Assembly (NCBI GenBank): GCA_027007615.1
Contig: JALTFB010000038.1
Coordinates: 1-22,601 of the forward strand
DNA from: Candidatus Shapirobacteria bacterium
GTDB taxonomy: Bacteria > Patescibacteriota > Microgenomatia > UBA12405 > UBA6130
Length of the DNA: 22,601 nucleotides
Direction of reading: 5' to 3'
Position 1 is the first letter of the stretch. Each line of letters opens with the position of its first letter. The notes under the pieces were generated by a model, which did not search any database, was not told the DNA's origin, and saw only the letters and a list, made by a program, of their open reading frames with translations. A program made the translations under genes and the position numbers. Of this stretch, positions 13,703 to 21,057 are shown piece by piece.

Positions 13703-15877
13703 TCAGTTGCTGGCTGGGGATGGAGAAGGATGTTGGAATTGCTGTGGTGAACAAGGGACGAGAGGCTGGTGCCGCCGCAGAAAAAATTCATCTCCCACAA
13801 GAGGGCAATCGCGGCAAGGAAGGGTGCCGGTAGTTAAACAAATCCGTCTCTGGACAATATCGTCTGGCCGGGCCCATCCTGTTTGGGGATAACGGTTTAG
13901 CATCAAGAGGGTAAGCCGGTGCCAAATGGGGGTAGCTCCGGTGATTCCCGAAGCAATTTGGCTCATGGGCGAGCCGTCATTGTTGCCCACCCAGACGGCA
14001 ACCACAAAGTTAGCAGTGTAACCGATAGCCCAATTGTCGCGGAGATTATTGCTGGTACCGGTTTTTACGGCTACTTTAGCCTTGGGAATTTCTAATAGTG
14101 AATGGCGACCAAAGGCTAGGCTGCGCGCCCGGTCATCGCTGAGAATATCGTTTAAAAGAAAGGCTACCCCAGGGTCGAGAACGCTTTGCATTTTGGGCAA
14201 AGGATGTTCATAGAGGGTTTGGCCGCGGGCATTGCGCACGCTTAAAAGCGGACTCAGGTCAACCCGTTGGCCTAAGTTAGCTAGTGTAGCGTAAACGGTG
14301 GCCAAATCAACCATGCGCACCTCGCCGCCGCCCAGAGTTAGGGAAAGGCCGTAGCGTTGGGGATCGGTCCAACTGCCGATGCCCAGCTGCTGGCCCATGG
14401 TAACCATCCGCGGCACGCCGTAAGAGGCCAATACCTTTACGGCCGGGACATTTAGCGATGAGGCCAAGGCGGTCCGCAGGCTGACAAAGCCGTGGAAGCG
14501 ATGGTCATAATTATGGGGGGCATAGTTTGGCTGGCCGGGGATTGGGAAGCTGATGGGGGTGTCGCTGATTATTGTGGCCGGGGTAAAGCCCATTTGCAAA
14601 GCCACGGAATAATTAACGGGTTTTATCGCCGAGCCCGGTTGGCGCAACTGGAGAGTGACGTTAACGTTTCCGCCATGGTTAAAATCAAAATAGTCGCGGG
14701 AACCGACCATGGCCAAGATTTCTCCAGTTTTAGGATGGACTATTAAAATTGCCCCGTTGCCTACATGAAGCCGGGCGACTTTAGCCAATTCTTGGCGGAG
14801 GATAGCTTCCGCTTTTTTCTGCAGATCCAGATCCAGGCTGGTGGTTACTTGCAATCCTCCTTGTTCCACAAGCCGTGATCCATAACGGCGGCTGAGTAAA
14901 TCTTTGATATAAAAAACAAAGTGGGGAGCCTTGATTTGAATGGCTTTTGATTGGAAATGGAGGGGCTGCCGTAATGCTTTTTGGTATTCATCGGGTTGGA
15001 TAAAGCCGGCTCGGAGCATTTCTCCCAAAATTAGCCGTTGGCGCTTTTTGGCTAATTCCGGGTAGGCGCCGAAAGGTGAATAACGGCTGGGAGCTTTGGG
15101 CAGACCGGCCAAGAGAGCCGCCTCGGCAAGAGTTAGCTTAGCGCTTGAATGGCCAAAGTAGCGTTGGCTGGCCTCCTCAATTCCATAGCTTGTGCCGCCA
15201 TAGGAGATAGTGTTAAGGTAGGTTTCCAAAATCTCCGCTTTATTAAATCTATTTTCTACCAAAAAGGCGAGAACAATTTCTCTAATTTTGCGCCGGATAG
15301 TTTTTTGCGATCCCAGGAAAACATTTTTAACGAGCTGTTGGGTGATGGTCGAGCCGCCAATGGGCGGGTTTTGGGGATGGCGCAAGTCAAACAATAGGGC
15401 GCGGATAATGCCCGTGGGTGAAATGCCGGGATGGTGCCAAAAATCTTTATCTTCAGCGGCGAGAGTTGCTTGAACAACATAGTTTGGCAGTTGCGACAAG
15501 CGGATTAAGCTGCGGTTTTCGCGGCGGTAGATTTTATAAAGCAATCGCCCGCGGCGGTCAAGAATCCTAGTGGTTAAGCGGGGATAGTGATTAGATAAAG
15601 AAGTTATGCTGGGCAATTGGTAAAAAAGCCAAAAATAGCCGCCCACGACCGCCACGCCTAAAGCAAACACCCAGAGGAAGCGGCGGCTGATGTGTAATTT
15701 TGGGAGAGTAATAGGCAGATTAGTTTTAAGCCGGCCCACAAAGCTTTTTTGGCGGGCAATCTGGCAGCGGCACCAAGCGCTTCCCGAAACCATTGCCGCC
15801 AGAAAGTTGAAAAGCAAATGGAAGATGGGCCGGCCAATGTGTTGCAACAGCCTAACGGGACGGAGAGTTGGAGCCAT
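13703..15877 (-). CDS. Class A penicillin-binding protein (second of a tandem pair)
   Basis: A 724-residue bifunctional peptidoglycan synthase. From the ATG at 15877: cytoplasmic tail, a transmembrane helix (about 66-86), a GT51 glycosyltransferase domain with AAEDKDFWHHPG (catalytic E142) and GGSTITQQLVKN (174-185), then a transpeptidase domain with SAIK (S416, K419), SLN (474-476) and KTG (605-607). The C-terminal tail has four cysteines (C680, C688, C691, C709). It polymerises glycan strands and cross-links stem peptides outside the membrane. An in-frame ATG at 15955 would add 26 residues; 15877 is preferred because it gives a 26-base rather than 104-base overlap with the upstream PBP and a length matching it. 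Clearly paralogous to the neighbour; translated by coupling. Confidence 0.92.
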   Translation of the reverse strand: MAPTLRPVRLLQHIGRPIFHLLFNFLAAMVSGSAWCRCQIARQKSFVGRLKTNLPITLPKLHISRRFLWVFALGVAVVGGYFWLFYQLPSITSLSNHYPRLTTRILDRRGRLLYKIYRRENRSLIRLSQLPNYVVQATLAAEDKDFWHHPGISPTGIIRALLFDLRHPQNPPIGGSTITQQLVKNVFLGSQKTIRRKIREIVLAFLVENRFNKAEILETYLNTISYGGTSYGIEEASQRYFGHSSAKLTLAEAALLAGLPKAPSRYSPFGAYPELAKKRQRLILGEMLRAGFIQPDEYQKALRQPLHFQSKAIQIKAPHFVFYIKDLLSRRYGSRLVEQGGLQVTTSLDLDLQKKAEAILRQELAKVARLHVGNGAILIVHPKTGEILAMVGSRDYFDFNHGGNVNVTLQLRQPGSAIKPVNYSVALQMGFTPATIISDTPISFPIPGQPNYAPHNYDHRFHGFVSLRTALASSLNVPAVKVLASYGVPRMVTMGQQLGIGSWTDPQRYGLSLTLGGGEVRMVDLATVYATLANLGQRVDLSPLLSVRNARGQTLYEHPLPKMQSVLDPGVAFLLNDILSDDRARSLAFGRHSLLEIPKAKVAVKTGTSNNLRDNWAIGYTANFVVAVWVGNNDGSPMSQIASGITGATPIWHRLTLLMLNRYPQTGWARPDDIVQRRICLTTGTLPCRDCPLVGDEFFLRRHQPLVPCSPQQFQHPSPSPASN

Positions 15878-18029
15878 GGAGCGGATAACGAATATTAACC
15901 TGATAGCCCTTGGGTGGAGGCGGACAGTCAAAACAAAAAACGATCCCCAAAGCATCTTTAATTATGCGATGCCTTTCTTTTTGGGTGTGGGCGGGCTTTT
16001 CTCCCGGTTGCACCGGCTGATGGTTGTCGCTGTTAACGAGAATTTCTTGTTCCATTTGGGCCGTCTGCTTGGGGTCGGTGCCCCTGATAAAGTATTCAAA
16101 ACGAACGCTCTTCTCGTTGGTGGCTGGCAGTTGGCCGGTTAAATTGGAAACAGTTCGGCCAATAATATCAGCTGGCCGCGGCGGCCATTCAGGCGAGCGG
16201 CCCTGGAGGACGAAGCTGGTGATCTTATTCCAAATTGGCGAGGCTCCGGTAACTCCGGAAGCAACTCGGCTCATTGGCGAGTTATTGTTGTTGCCCACCC
16301 AAACCGCAACCAGAAAACTGGGAGTATAGCCGATGGTCCAATTATCGCGCTTGTCGTTGGTGGTGCCCGTTTTTACGGCAACCTCGGGGTGGTTTTTTAC
16401 CACCAGCCAAGAGCGGGAGCCAAAAGCAGCGTTGCGAGCGGCGTTATCGGATAAGATATTGCTGACCAACCAGGCGGCGGCTTGGGGTAAGACGCGGGGA
16501 CCGGGGGCCGGTTTATGGCTCCAAATAAGGTGCCCGTGGCGATCGCGAACCTCAAGAATGCTGATAGGCGGCTGATAACGCCCCAAATTGTCTATAGTGG
16601 CAAAAGCCGTTGTTAAATCAAGCATGCGCACTTCGCCGCCGCCCAGAGTCAGAGAAAGACCATAGCGCTGGGGCTGGTTGAAGGTGGTAATGCCCATGGC
16701 GCTGGCGGAGGCTATAAATGTGTCTAATCCGTTTAGGGCCAACATTTTTACCGCCGGGATATTAAATGAATTGCCGAGTGCGTAACGAAGCTGGACCGGG
16801 CCGTGGAAGAGGTTGTCGTAATTGGTGGGGCAGTAAGGGGGCTGATTGCCGCTGAGAAAGCAGCTGGGAATATCGGCGAAAATTGTTGCCGGAGTTACTT
16901 TTTTGGAGGCCAGGCCAATTACATAGTTCAAGGGCTTGATCGCCGATCCCGGCTGGCGCCGGGCCAAGACAACATTGAATTTACCATCGATATCTTTGGC
17001 GAAATAGTCTTTGGAGCCAACCATAGCTAAAATTTCTCCGGTTTTAGGTTGGAGAACGAGAGCGGCACCGTTGCTGATATGGGCGCTTTTGAGCCGGCTT
17101 ATTTCCCGGCGGACAATTTTTTGGGCCTCCTCCTGGACTTTTAGGTCAAGGCTGGTAAGGACCCTTAAGCCGCCGCGCTCCACAATCGCCCGGCCAAACT
17201 TTTTGATAAGCTGCTCTTTGACGTAGAAAACAAAGTGGGGCGCTTTAATTCCCGGTTGGGGCGAAGCGAAAGATAACGGAGTTGCCAGCGCTTTCCGGTA
17301 TTCTTTTGGGCTAATAACATGTTGCTGTTTCATTTTTTCCAAAACCAGGCGTTGGCGTTGGCGGGCTAAATCGGGGTGGATAAACGGGGAAAAATGGCTG
17401 GGGGCTGCCGGCAAGCCGGCCAAAAGCGCGGCTTCGGCAAGATTAAGCTCTTTGGGGTCTTTATTGAAATATGTTTTGGCGGCGGCGGCAATCCCCCAGG
17501 CGGTGCCCCCATAGGGTGTTTGGTTAAAATACATGGTTAAAATTTGCTTTTTGCTGTAAAGGGCCTCGGTTAGGAGGGTAAGGATGACTTCTTTTATTTT
17601 CCGCGCTAAAGTGCGCCGCGGGGAAAGAAGAGCGTTTTTAACCAACTGCTGGGTAATGGTGGATCCCCCCTCAAGCCGGTGGCGGAAGATGGTGCTGTAA
17701 AAAGCTCGGCTAATGCCGCGAAAATCAAGCCCGTGGTGGCGGTAGAAATTTTTATCTTCAACAGCAATAGTGGCTTTTATGAGATAGTCGGGGATGTCAT
17801 CGAGGGTCACCGGAACCCGGTTTTGTTGGGCGTAAAATTCGTAAAGCAATTTTCCGTGGCGGTCAAGTATCAGAGTGGAGGCGGCGTAGCGATCTTGGCG
17901 CAAATGGCGAGGCGAGGGCAGGGTGGTAAAGATAAAGCCCAGAAAGACCAGGCTGGCGGCGGCCAAAACGATTACCAGATTCCGATAGGGATGCTTGGTT
18001 ATGGTTGACCACGGTTGTTGCCAAAACAT
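15852..18029 (-). CDS. Class A penicillin-binding protein (first of a tandem pair)
   Basis: A 725-residue bifunctional peptidoglycan synthase with one transmembrane helix (about 17-36), a GT51 domain with AVEDKNFYRHHG (catalytic E91) and GGSTITQQLVKN (121-132), and a transpeptidase domain with SAIK (S362, K365), SFN (421-423) and KTG (553-555). All key residues for both activities are intact. After the transpeptidase a roughly 100-residue tail contains a Gln/His/Glu-rich linker and a CFDCPPPPKGY segment. Many blocks are identical to the adjacent PBP (RYGLSLTLGGGEVRM, NNxxSPMS), so the pair arose by duplication. A TATAAT box six bases before the ATG lies across the stop of the upstream transketolase gene, so it can be transcribed on its own as well as by read-through. 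Confidence 0.94.
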   Translation of the reverse strand: MFWQQPWSTITKHPYRNLVIVLAAASLVFLGFIFTTLPSPRHLRQDRYAASTLILDRHGKLLYEFYAQQNRVPVTLDDIPDYLIKATIAVEDKNFYRHHGLDFRGISRAFYSTIFRHRLEGGSTITQQLVKNALLSPRRTLARKIKEVILTLLTEALYSKKQILTMYFNQTPYGGTAWGIAAAAKTYFNKDPKELNLAEAALLAGLPAAPSHFSPFIHPDLARQRQRLVLEKMKQQHVISPKEYRKALATPLSFASPQPGIKAPHFVFYVKEQLIKKFGRAIVERGGLRVLTSLDLKVQEEAQKIVRREISRLKSAHISNGAALVLQPKTGEILAMVGSKDYFAKDIDGKFNVVLARRQPGSAIKPLNYVIGLASKKVTPATIFADIPSCFLSGNQPPYCPTNYDNLFHGPVQLRYALGNSFNIPAVKMLALNGLDTFIASASAMGITTFNQPQRYGLSLTLGGGEVRMLDLTTAFATIDNLGRYQPPISILEVRDRHGHLIWSHKPAPGPRVLPQAAAWLVSNILSDNAARNAAFGSRSWLVVKNHPEVAVKTGTTNDKRDNWTIGYTPSFLVAVWVGNNNNSPMSRVASGVTGASPIWNKITSFVLQGRSPEWPPRPADIIGRTVSNLTGQLPATNEKSVRFEYFIRGTDPKQTAQMEQEILVNSDNHQPVQPGEKPAHTQKERHRIIKDALGIVFCFDCPPPPKGYQVNIRYPLHGSNSPSR

Positions 18030-18035
18030 GGCACT

Positions 18036-18041
18036 ATTATA
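18036..18041 (-). promoter_or_regulatory. -10 box of the first PBP gene, overlapping the upstream stop codon
   Basis: TATAAT on the minus strand; its TAA is the stop codon of the transketolase C-terminal gene (18037-18039). The predicted start is 18029, the A of the PBP ATG. No convincing -35 box. Confidence 0.6.
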
Positions 18042-18954
18042 CTAGCTTCAGGTTGGCAAAAATATAGCGGCGCCAAAGGGCTCGGAAATTGCGGGCGGAA
18101 TGGCCAAATTGGTCGTTAACAGCCAGGTGTTGCCATTTAACCTTCAAGCCGGCCTTGGCGATGGCTTGGCTGAGCAGGCTGCCGAGGCCTCCCTGGCGCT
18201 GATGGTCCTCAACGACAATAATTTGGGGATGGCGCTTTAGAGAAGCGAGAATGGGGGCGGGATTGAAGGGTTTGAGGGTGTGGACGTTGAAAATATCGGC
18301 CCGCTGCCATTTTTGGGGAGGCATAATATGCAGAAATTCCGGCAAGATGGGCCCGAAGCCGACAATGGTTAAGCCGGTACCTTTGTTTAGCTGTTGGGGC
18401 CGGCCCAGCCGCAAAGGTTTCCAGGCAATATTAAACCGGAAACTATCAAGCTCCAGGGTTTTAGGGCGGGTTAGGCGCAGGTAGGCGGGCCCGGGTTTTT
18501 GTGCCAGGAGGCGGGTTAAAGTTGCCGCCTGCTCGCTGTCGGCCGGGGCCACCACGGTCATTTTTGGCAAAACAGTAGTTAGGGCGATATCTTCCAAGGC
18601 TTGGTGGGTGGCGCCATCGGGACCGGTGGCTAGACCGGCGTGGCTGCCGACGATTTTAACGTTGAGATTGTTATAGCAAATAGATTGGCGGATCTGGGCC
18701 CAGTTGATTGCCGGTGAGAAGCAGGCGAAAGAGGTGGCAAAAACAGTTTTCCCTCCCAAAGCTAATCCGGCCGCTATTCCGGCCAAATTTTGTTCGGCGA
18801 CGCCAACCTCAAAGAAACGGTCGGGAAACCGTTGCGGGCAAGCGCCAATTCTGGTTGAGGTGCGCAAATCGGCGGTTATGGCAACGATTCTTTCGTTTTC
18901 GGCCATTAGCTGGCAGAGAGCACGGCCAAAACCGTCGCGAGTCGAGCCTTTCAT
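18037..18954 (-). CDS. Transketolase, C-terminal subunit
   Basis: A 305-residue protein holding the pyrimidine-binding and C-terminal domains of transketolase. It carries FFEVGVAEQNLAGIAAGLAL (47-66, with the thiamine-activating glutamate E54), SFACFSPAINWAQIRQSI (75-92), the SHAGLATGPDGATHQALEDI segment (104-123) and the C-terminal domain (IFNVHTLKPFN, IVVEDHQRQGGLGS). With the N-terminal subunit it forms a thiamine-diphosphate enzyme that transfers two-carbon units between sugar phosphates in the non-oxidative pentose phosphate pathway. It overlaps that gene by four bases (ATGA). DXS is less likely, because the N-terminal partner is transketolase-like and the enzyme is split. Confidence 0.9.
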   Translation of the reverse strand: MKGSTRDGFGRALCQLMAENERIVAITADLRTSTRIGACPQRFPDRFFEVGVAEQNLAGIAAGLALGGKTVFATSFACFSPAINWAQIRQSICYNNLNVKIVGSHAGLATGPDGATHQALEDIALTTVLPKMTVVAPADSEQAATLTRLLAQKPGPAYLRLTRPKTLELDSFRFNIAWKPLRLGRPQQLNKGTGLTIVGFGPILPEFLHIMPPQKWQRADIFNVHTLKPFNPAPILASLKRHPQIIVVEDHQRQGGLGSLLSQAIAKAGLKVKWQHLAVNDQFGHSARNFRALWRRYIFANLKLV

Positions 18955-19775
18955 AGTCCTTGGCGTAAATCTTTAAGAGCTTGCTGATACTCCTGGGAGT
19001 TAGGAATGTGGCTGTGCCAATAGGGGTTATTTTCCATGCTGGGAATGCCGGCGGCGGCTACGGTTTTGGCGATAATGACTGCCGGCTGATGGCGGCTTTC
19101 TAAGGCTTGGCTAAAAGCGGGGACAAGTCGTCGGAAATCGTTGCCGTCGGTTTCAAAAACACGCCAGCCGAAAGCTTCATATTTTAACTTAAGATTGGCC
19201 AAAGGCATAATATCGCGGATATGGCCGTCGATTTGGATTTGATTAGCGTCGATAATGCCCACCAAATTGCCCAGCCGATATTTGCTGGCCGCCATAGCCG
19301 CCTCCCAGACTTGGCCTTCTTGTTGTTCACCATCACTCATTAAACAGAAAATGCGGCTGCGATTGTTTTGCAAAGCCAAAGCTAGACCGATGGCGACGGA
19401 AAGCCCTTGGCCGAGCAGCCCGGCGGAGTATTCTATCCCCGGGACTCTTTTTACGGTGTGAGTTTCAAAACGGGACCGCAGTAGCCCAAAGCGTTGCAAC
19501 TGGCGCTTGGGAAAAAATTTTGCTGCGGCCAAAACAGTATAAATCGCCGGCGCCAGATGGCCGGCAGAAACGATAAGCCGATCTCGCTCCGGCCAATTAG
19601 GCCGGCGGGGATCGTAACGCAAAATGCCGCCAAAATAAAGGCTGACCAGAATTTCCAAGCTGGAAAGGCTACCGGCCAAATGGCCCACTTTAGTTTGGTA
19701 AATTGTTCCTAGAATTTGCCGTCGTAATTGGTGGCTAAGTTGCTCTAATTTGGGAACGGACAAAGCTCTTTGCAT
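18951..19775 (-). CDS. Transketolase, N-terminal subunit
   Basis: A 274-residue protein with the thiamine-diphosphate-binding domain. Motifs: VGHLAGSLSSLEIL (30-43), RLIVSAGHLAPAIYTVLA (66-83), SAGLLGQGLSVAIGLALAL (117-135), the diphosphate and metal motif MSDGEQQEGQVWEAA (146-160) where the usual GDGE is SDGE, and DANQIQIDGH (176-185, metal ligand N178). It is about half the length of one-chain transketolases; the other half is encoded by the next gene through an ATGA overlap, as in archaea and many candidate phyla. It is the first gene of a minus-strand operon reading transketolase N, transketolase C, PBP, PBP. An extended -10 box (TGTTATAAT) ends seven bases before the ATG. Confidence 0.91.
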   Translation of the reverse strand: MQRALSVPKLEQLSHQLRRQILGTIYQTKVGHLAGSLSSLEILVSLYFGGILRYDPRRPNWPERDRLIVSAGHLAPAIYTVLAAAKFFPKRQLQRFGLLRSRFETHTVKRVPGIEYSAGLLGQGLSVAIGLALALQNNRSRIFCLMSDGEQQEGQVWEAAMAASKYRLGNLVGIIDANQIQIDGHIRDIMPLANLKLKYEAFGWRVFETDGNDFRRLVPAFSQALESRHQPAVIIAKTVAAAGIPSMENNPYWHSHIPNSQEYQQALKDLRQGL

Positions 19776-19782
19776 TTGCTAC

Positions 19783-19791
19783 ATTATAACA
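19783..19791 (-). promoter_or_regulatory. Extended -10 promoter of the transketolase/PBP operon
   Basis: TG-T-TATAAT on the minus strand, a perfect extended -10. The predicted start is 19776, one base before the ATG. Confidence 0.7.
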
Positions 19792-19891
19792 TCTCGGTTG
19801 CCGGCGGTTGATTTTCTGATCTCCCCCGAAGCAAAACAGCACTTCTTTGGAGCCTTAAAAATATGGGATTTGGGCAACTGGCGACTAAAAT

Positions 19892-19920
19892 TTGACAGTG
19901 GCAAATTGATTGGCTATAAT
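19892..19920 (+). promoter_or_regulatory. Consensus sigma-70 promoter upstream of tRNA-Ala/23S
   Basis: TTGACA (19892-19897), exactly 17 bases, TATAAT (19915-19920): a perfect match and the strongest promoter in the window. The predicted start is about 19927. It most likely drives the tRNA-Ala/23S unit, as no other promoter lies between it and the tRNA. Confidence 0.85.
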
Positions 19921-19926
19921 GGGCAG

Positions 19927-20049
19927 TATAAATTTCCGTTTCGTCCCGATTTAATGGCCAAAAGATATTTATCAGACATACAACAGCGGCGGCGTTAGCT
20001 TAAGGGGGGAATTTTGGCCTTTAGACCGGGGAGAACCCCGGTTTTTTTT
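19927..20049 (+). ncRNA. Leader RNA or small RNA ending in an intrinsic terminator
   Basis: About 123 nt lie between the predicted start of the consensus promoter and a strong terminator. Inside is a 14-codon frame (19954-19998) that ends with three arginine codons, CGG CGG CGT, and then TAG. A G6 run at 20004-20009 could pair with the CCCC of the terminator stem (20036-20039) as an alternative fold. It could be an attenuating leader for tRNA-Ala/23S or a stand-alone small RNA; the sequence alone does not decide. Boundaries are approximate. The frame is open further upstream across the promoter, but no credible start was found there. Confidence 0.4.
20026..20049 (+). terminator. Intrinsic terminator just upstream of tRNA-Ala
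   Basis: CCGGGG (20026-20031), loop AGAA, CCCCGG (20036-20041), then eight Ts (20042-20049). This is a textbook Rho-independent terminator on the plus strand. The tRNA begins only eight bases later, so transcription of tRNA-Ala must read through it or start in a very short gap. Confidence 0.8.
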
Positions 20050-20056
20050 GGCCGCA

Positions 20057-20130
20057 GGGGCTGTAGCTCAGTTGGCTAGAGCACCCCGTTTGCAACGGGA
20101 AGGTCGGCGGTTCAAGTCCGCCCAGCTCCA
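20057..20130 (+). tRNA. tRNA-Ala (anticodon UGC)
   Basis: Acceptor GGGGCTG pairs with CAGCTCC and includes the G3-U70 pair that specifies alanine. D-stem GCTC/GAGC; anticodon loop TTTGCAA with anticodon UGC; T-stem GGCGG/CCGCC with loop TTCAAGT; discriminator A. The outermost anticodon-stem pair is C-A, unpaired. CCA is not encoded (CTG follows). It lies about 53 bases before the 23S, the usual spacer tRNA position, but no 16S is upstream. Confidence 0.95.
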
Positions 20131-20341
20131 CTGAGCACTTTGACAATTAGGAGAAGATTTAGTCCAAGAATAAAGCGATAATTTCAAGTTTCGTCATTTT
20201 ATTAAGGCAAATGGTGGATGCCTAGGCGGCAAGGGCCGATGAAGGACGCAGTTGGCGGCGATACGCGTCGGGGAGGTGTCAACAACCTTTAATCCGACGG
20301 TTTCCGAATGGGGAAACCCTGCCCCGCGCAAGCGGGGCAAG

Positions 20342-20510
20342 CCCGCGCTGCGCGGGGAAATTCAAAGCACCAAATCCTAAATTCTAAACAATAGCCAAAT
20401 TCAAATGACTAAAGTTCAAAACATTCTTGTTTTGATATTTGGATTTTGAAAATTGGAATTTGTTTCGGATTTCGAATTTTAGAATTTTGAATTTTCGCGC
20501 GTAGCGCGGG
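20342..20510 (+). repeat. Insertion 1 in 23S rRNA: long AT-rich hairpin on a GC clamp
   Basis: Arms CCCGCGCTGCGC (20342-20353) and GCGTAGCGCGGG (20499-20510) pair with one G-U. Between them an AT-rich imperfect palindrome (20358-20495) continues the stem, starting GAAATTCAAA opposite TTTTGAATTTT. It replaces a stem-loop of roughly 30 nt in E. coli, lying between the conserved GAATGGGGAAACCC and GGGGAACTGAAACATC blocks. No endonuclease frame is seen. Confidence 0.8.
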
Positions 20511-20810
20511 TAGGCAACCCGGGGAACTGAAACATCTAAGTACCCGGAGGAAAAGAAAACAAATGTGATTCCCTGAGTAGCGGTGAGCGAAACGGGAACA
20601 GCCTAAACCTCGACGTTTACGTCGGGGGGTTGTAGGACCCTGCTTTTCCCCACAAGAAAGGCTAGAAGAATGTTTTGGAATGGACAGCCAAAGAAGGTGA
20701 AAGCCCTGTATTTGAAAGCTTATTATTGTGGTGTGGGGTTCCTGAGTACCATGGAGAAAGGACTCCGTGGGAAGCTTCCCGGGCCACCGGGAAAGGCTAA
20801 ATACCCTTGT

Positions 20811-20857
<47 letters not shown>

Positions 20858-20928
20858 GGAAGGGGAGTGAAATAGTTACTGAAACCATTTGCTAACAAAC
20901 AGACAGAGCCTTGTCCGTAGGACAAGGA

Positions 20929-21057
20929 ATTTCCAATAACCAAATTCCAAGAAACAAACAAATTCCAAGCACTAAGTTTCAATTTCCAAACATTTTGGAT
21001 TTTGGAATTCGGAAAATTGTGATTTGTTTGGAAATTGTGATTTGTGATTTGGAATTT
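20929..21057 (+). repeat. Insertion 2 in 23S rRNA: AT-rich palindrome with AAATTCCAA repeats
   Basis: The left part carries CAAATTCCAA at 20941 and 20959 and CAATTTCCAAAC at 20980-20991; the right part carries the complements (TTTGGAATTC at 21001, GTTTGGAAATTGTG and GATTTGGAATTTC up to 21058). It is flanked by two tight hairpins, CCTTGTCC-GTA-GGACAAGG (20909-20927) and CTCGCCC-TGC-GGGCGAG (21058-21074). It lies in the helix 25 region, judging from flanking conserved sequence. Confidence 0.75.

Noticed and set aside
15878..15955. N-terminal extension of the second PBP to an ATG at 15955
   Set aside because: It would overlap the upstream PBP by 104 bases and add 26 residues without family support. 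A CATAAT lies five bases upstream, so it is not fully excluded.
19750..19998. An 82-codon plus-strand frame ending MAKRYLSDIQQRRR
   Set aside because: It starts at a TTG inside the divergent transketolase gene, runs across both promoters, and has no recognisable family. Only the last 14 codons lie downstream of the consensus promoter, so only that part is discussed.
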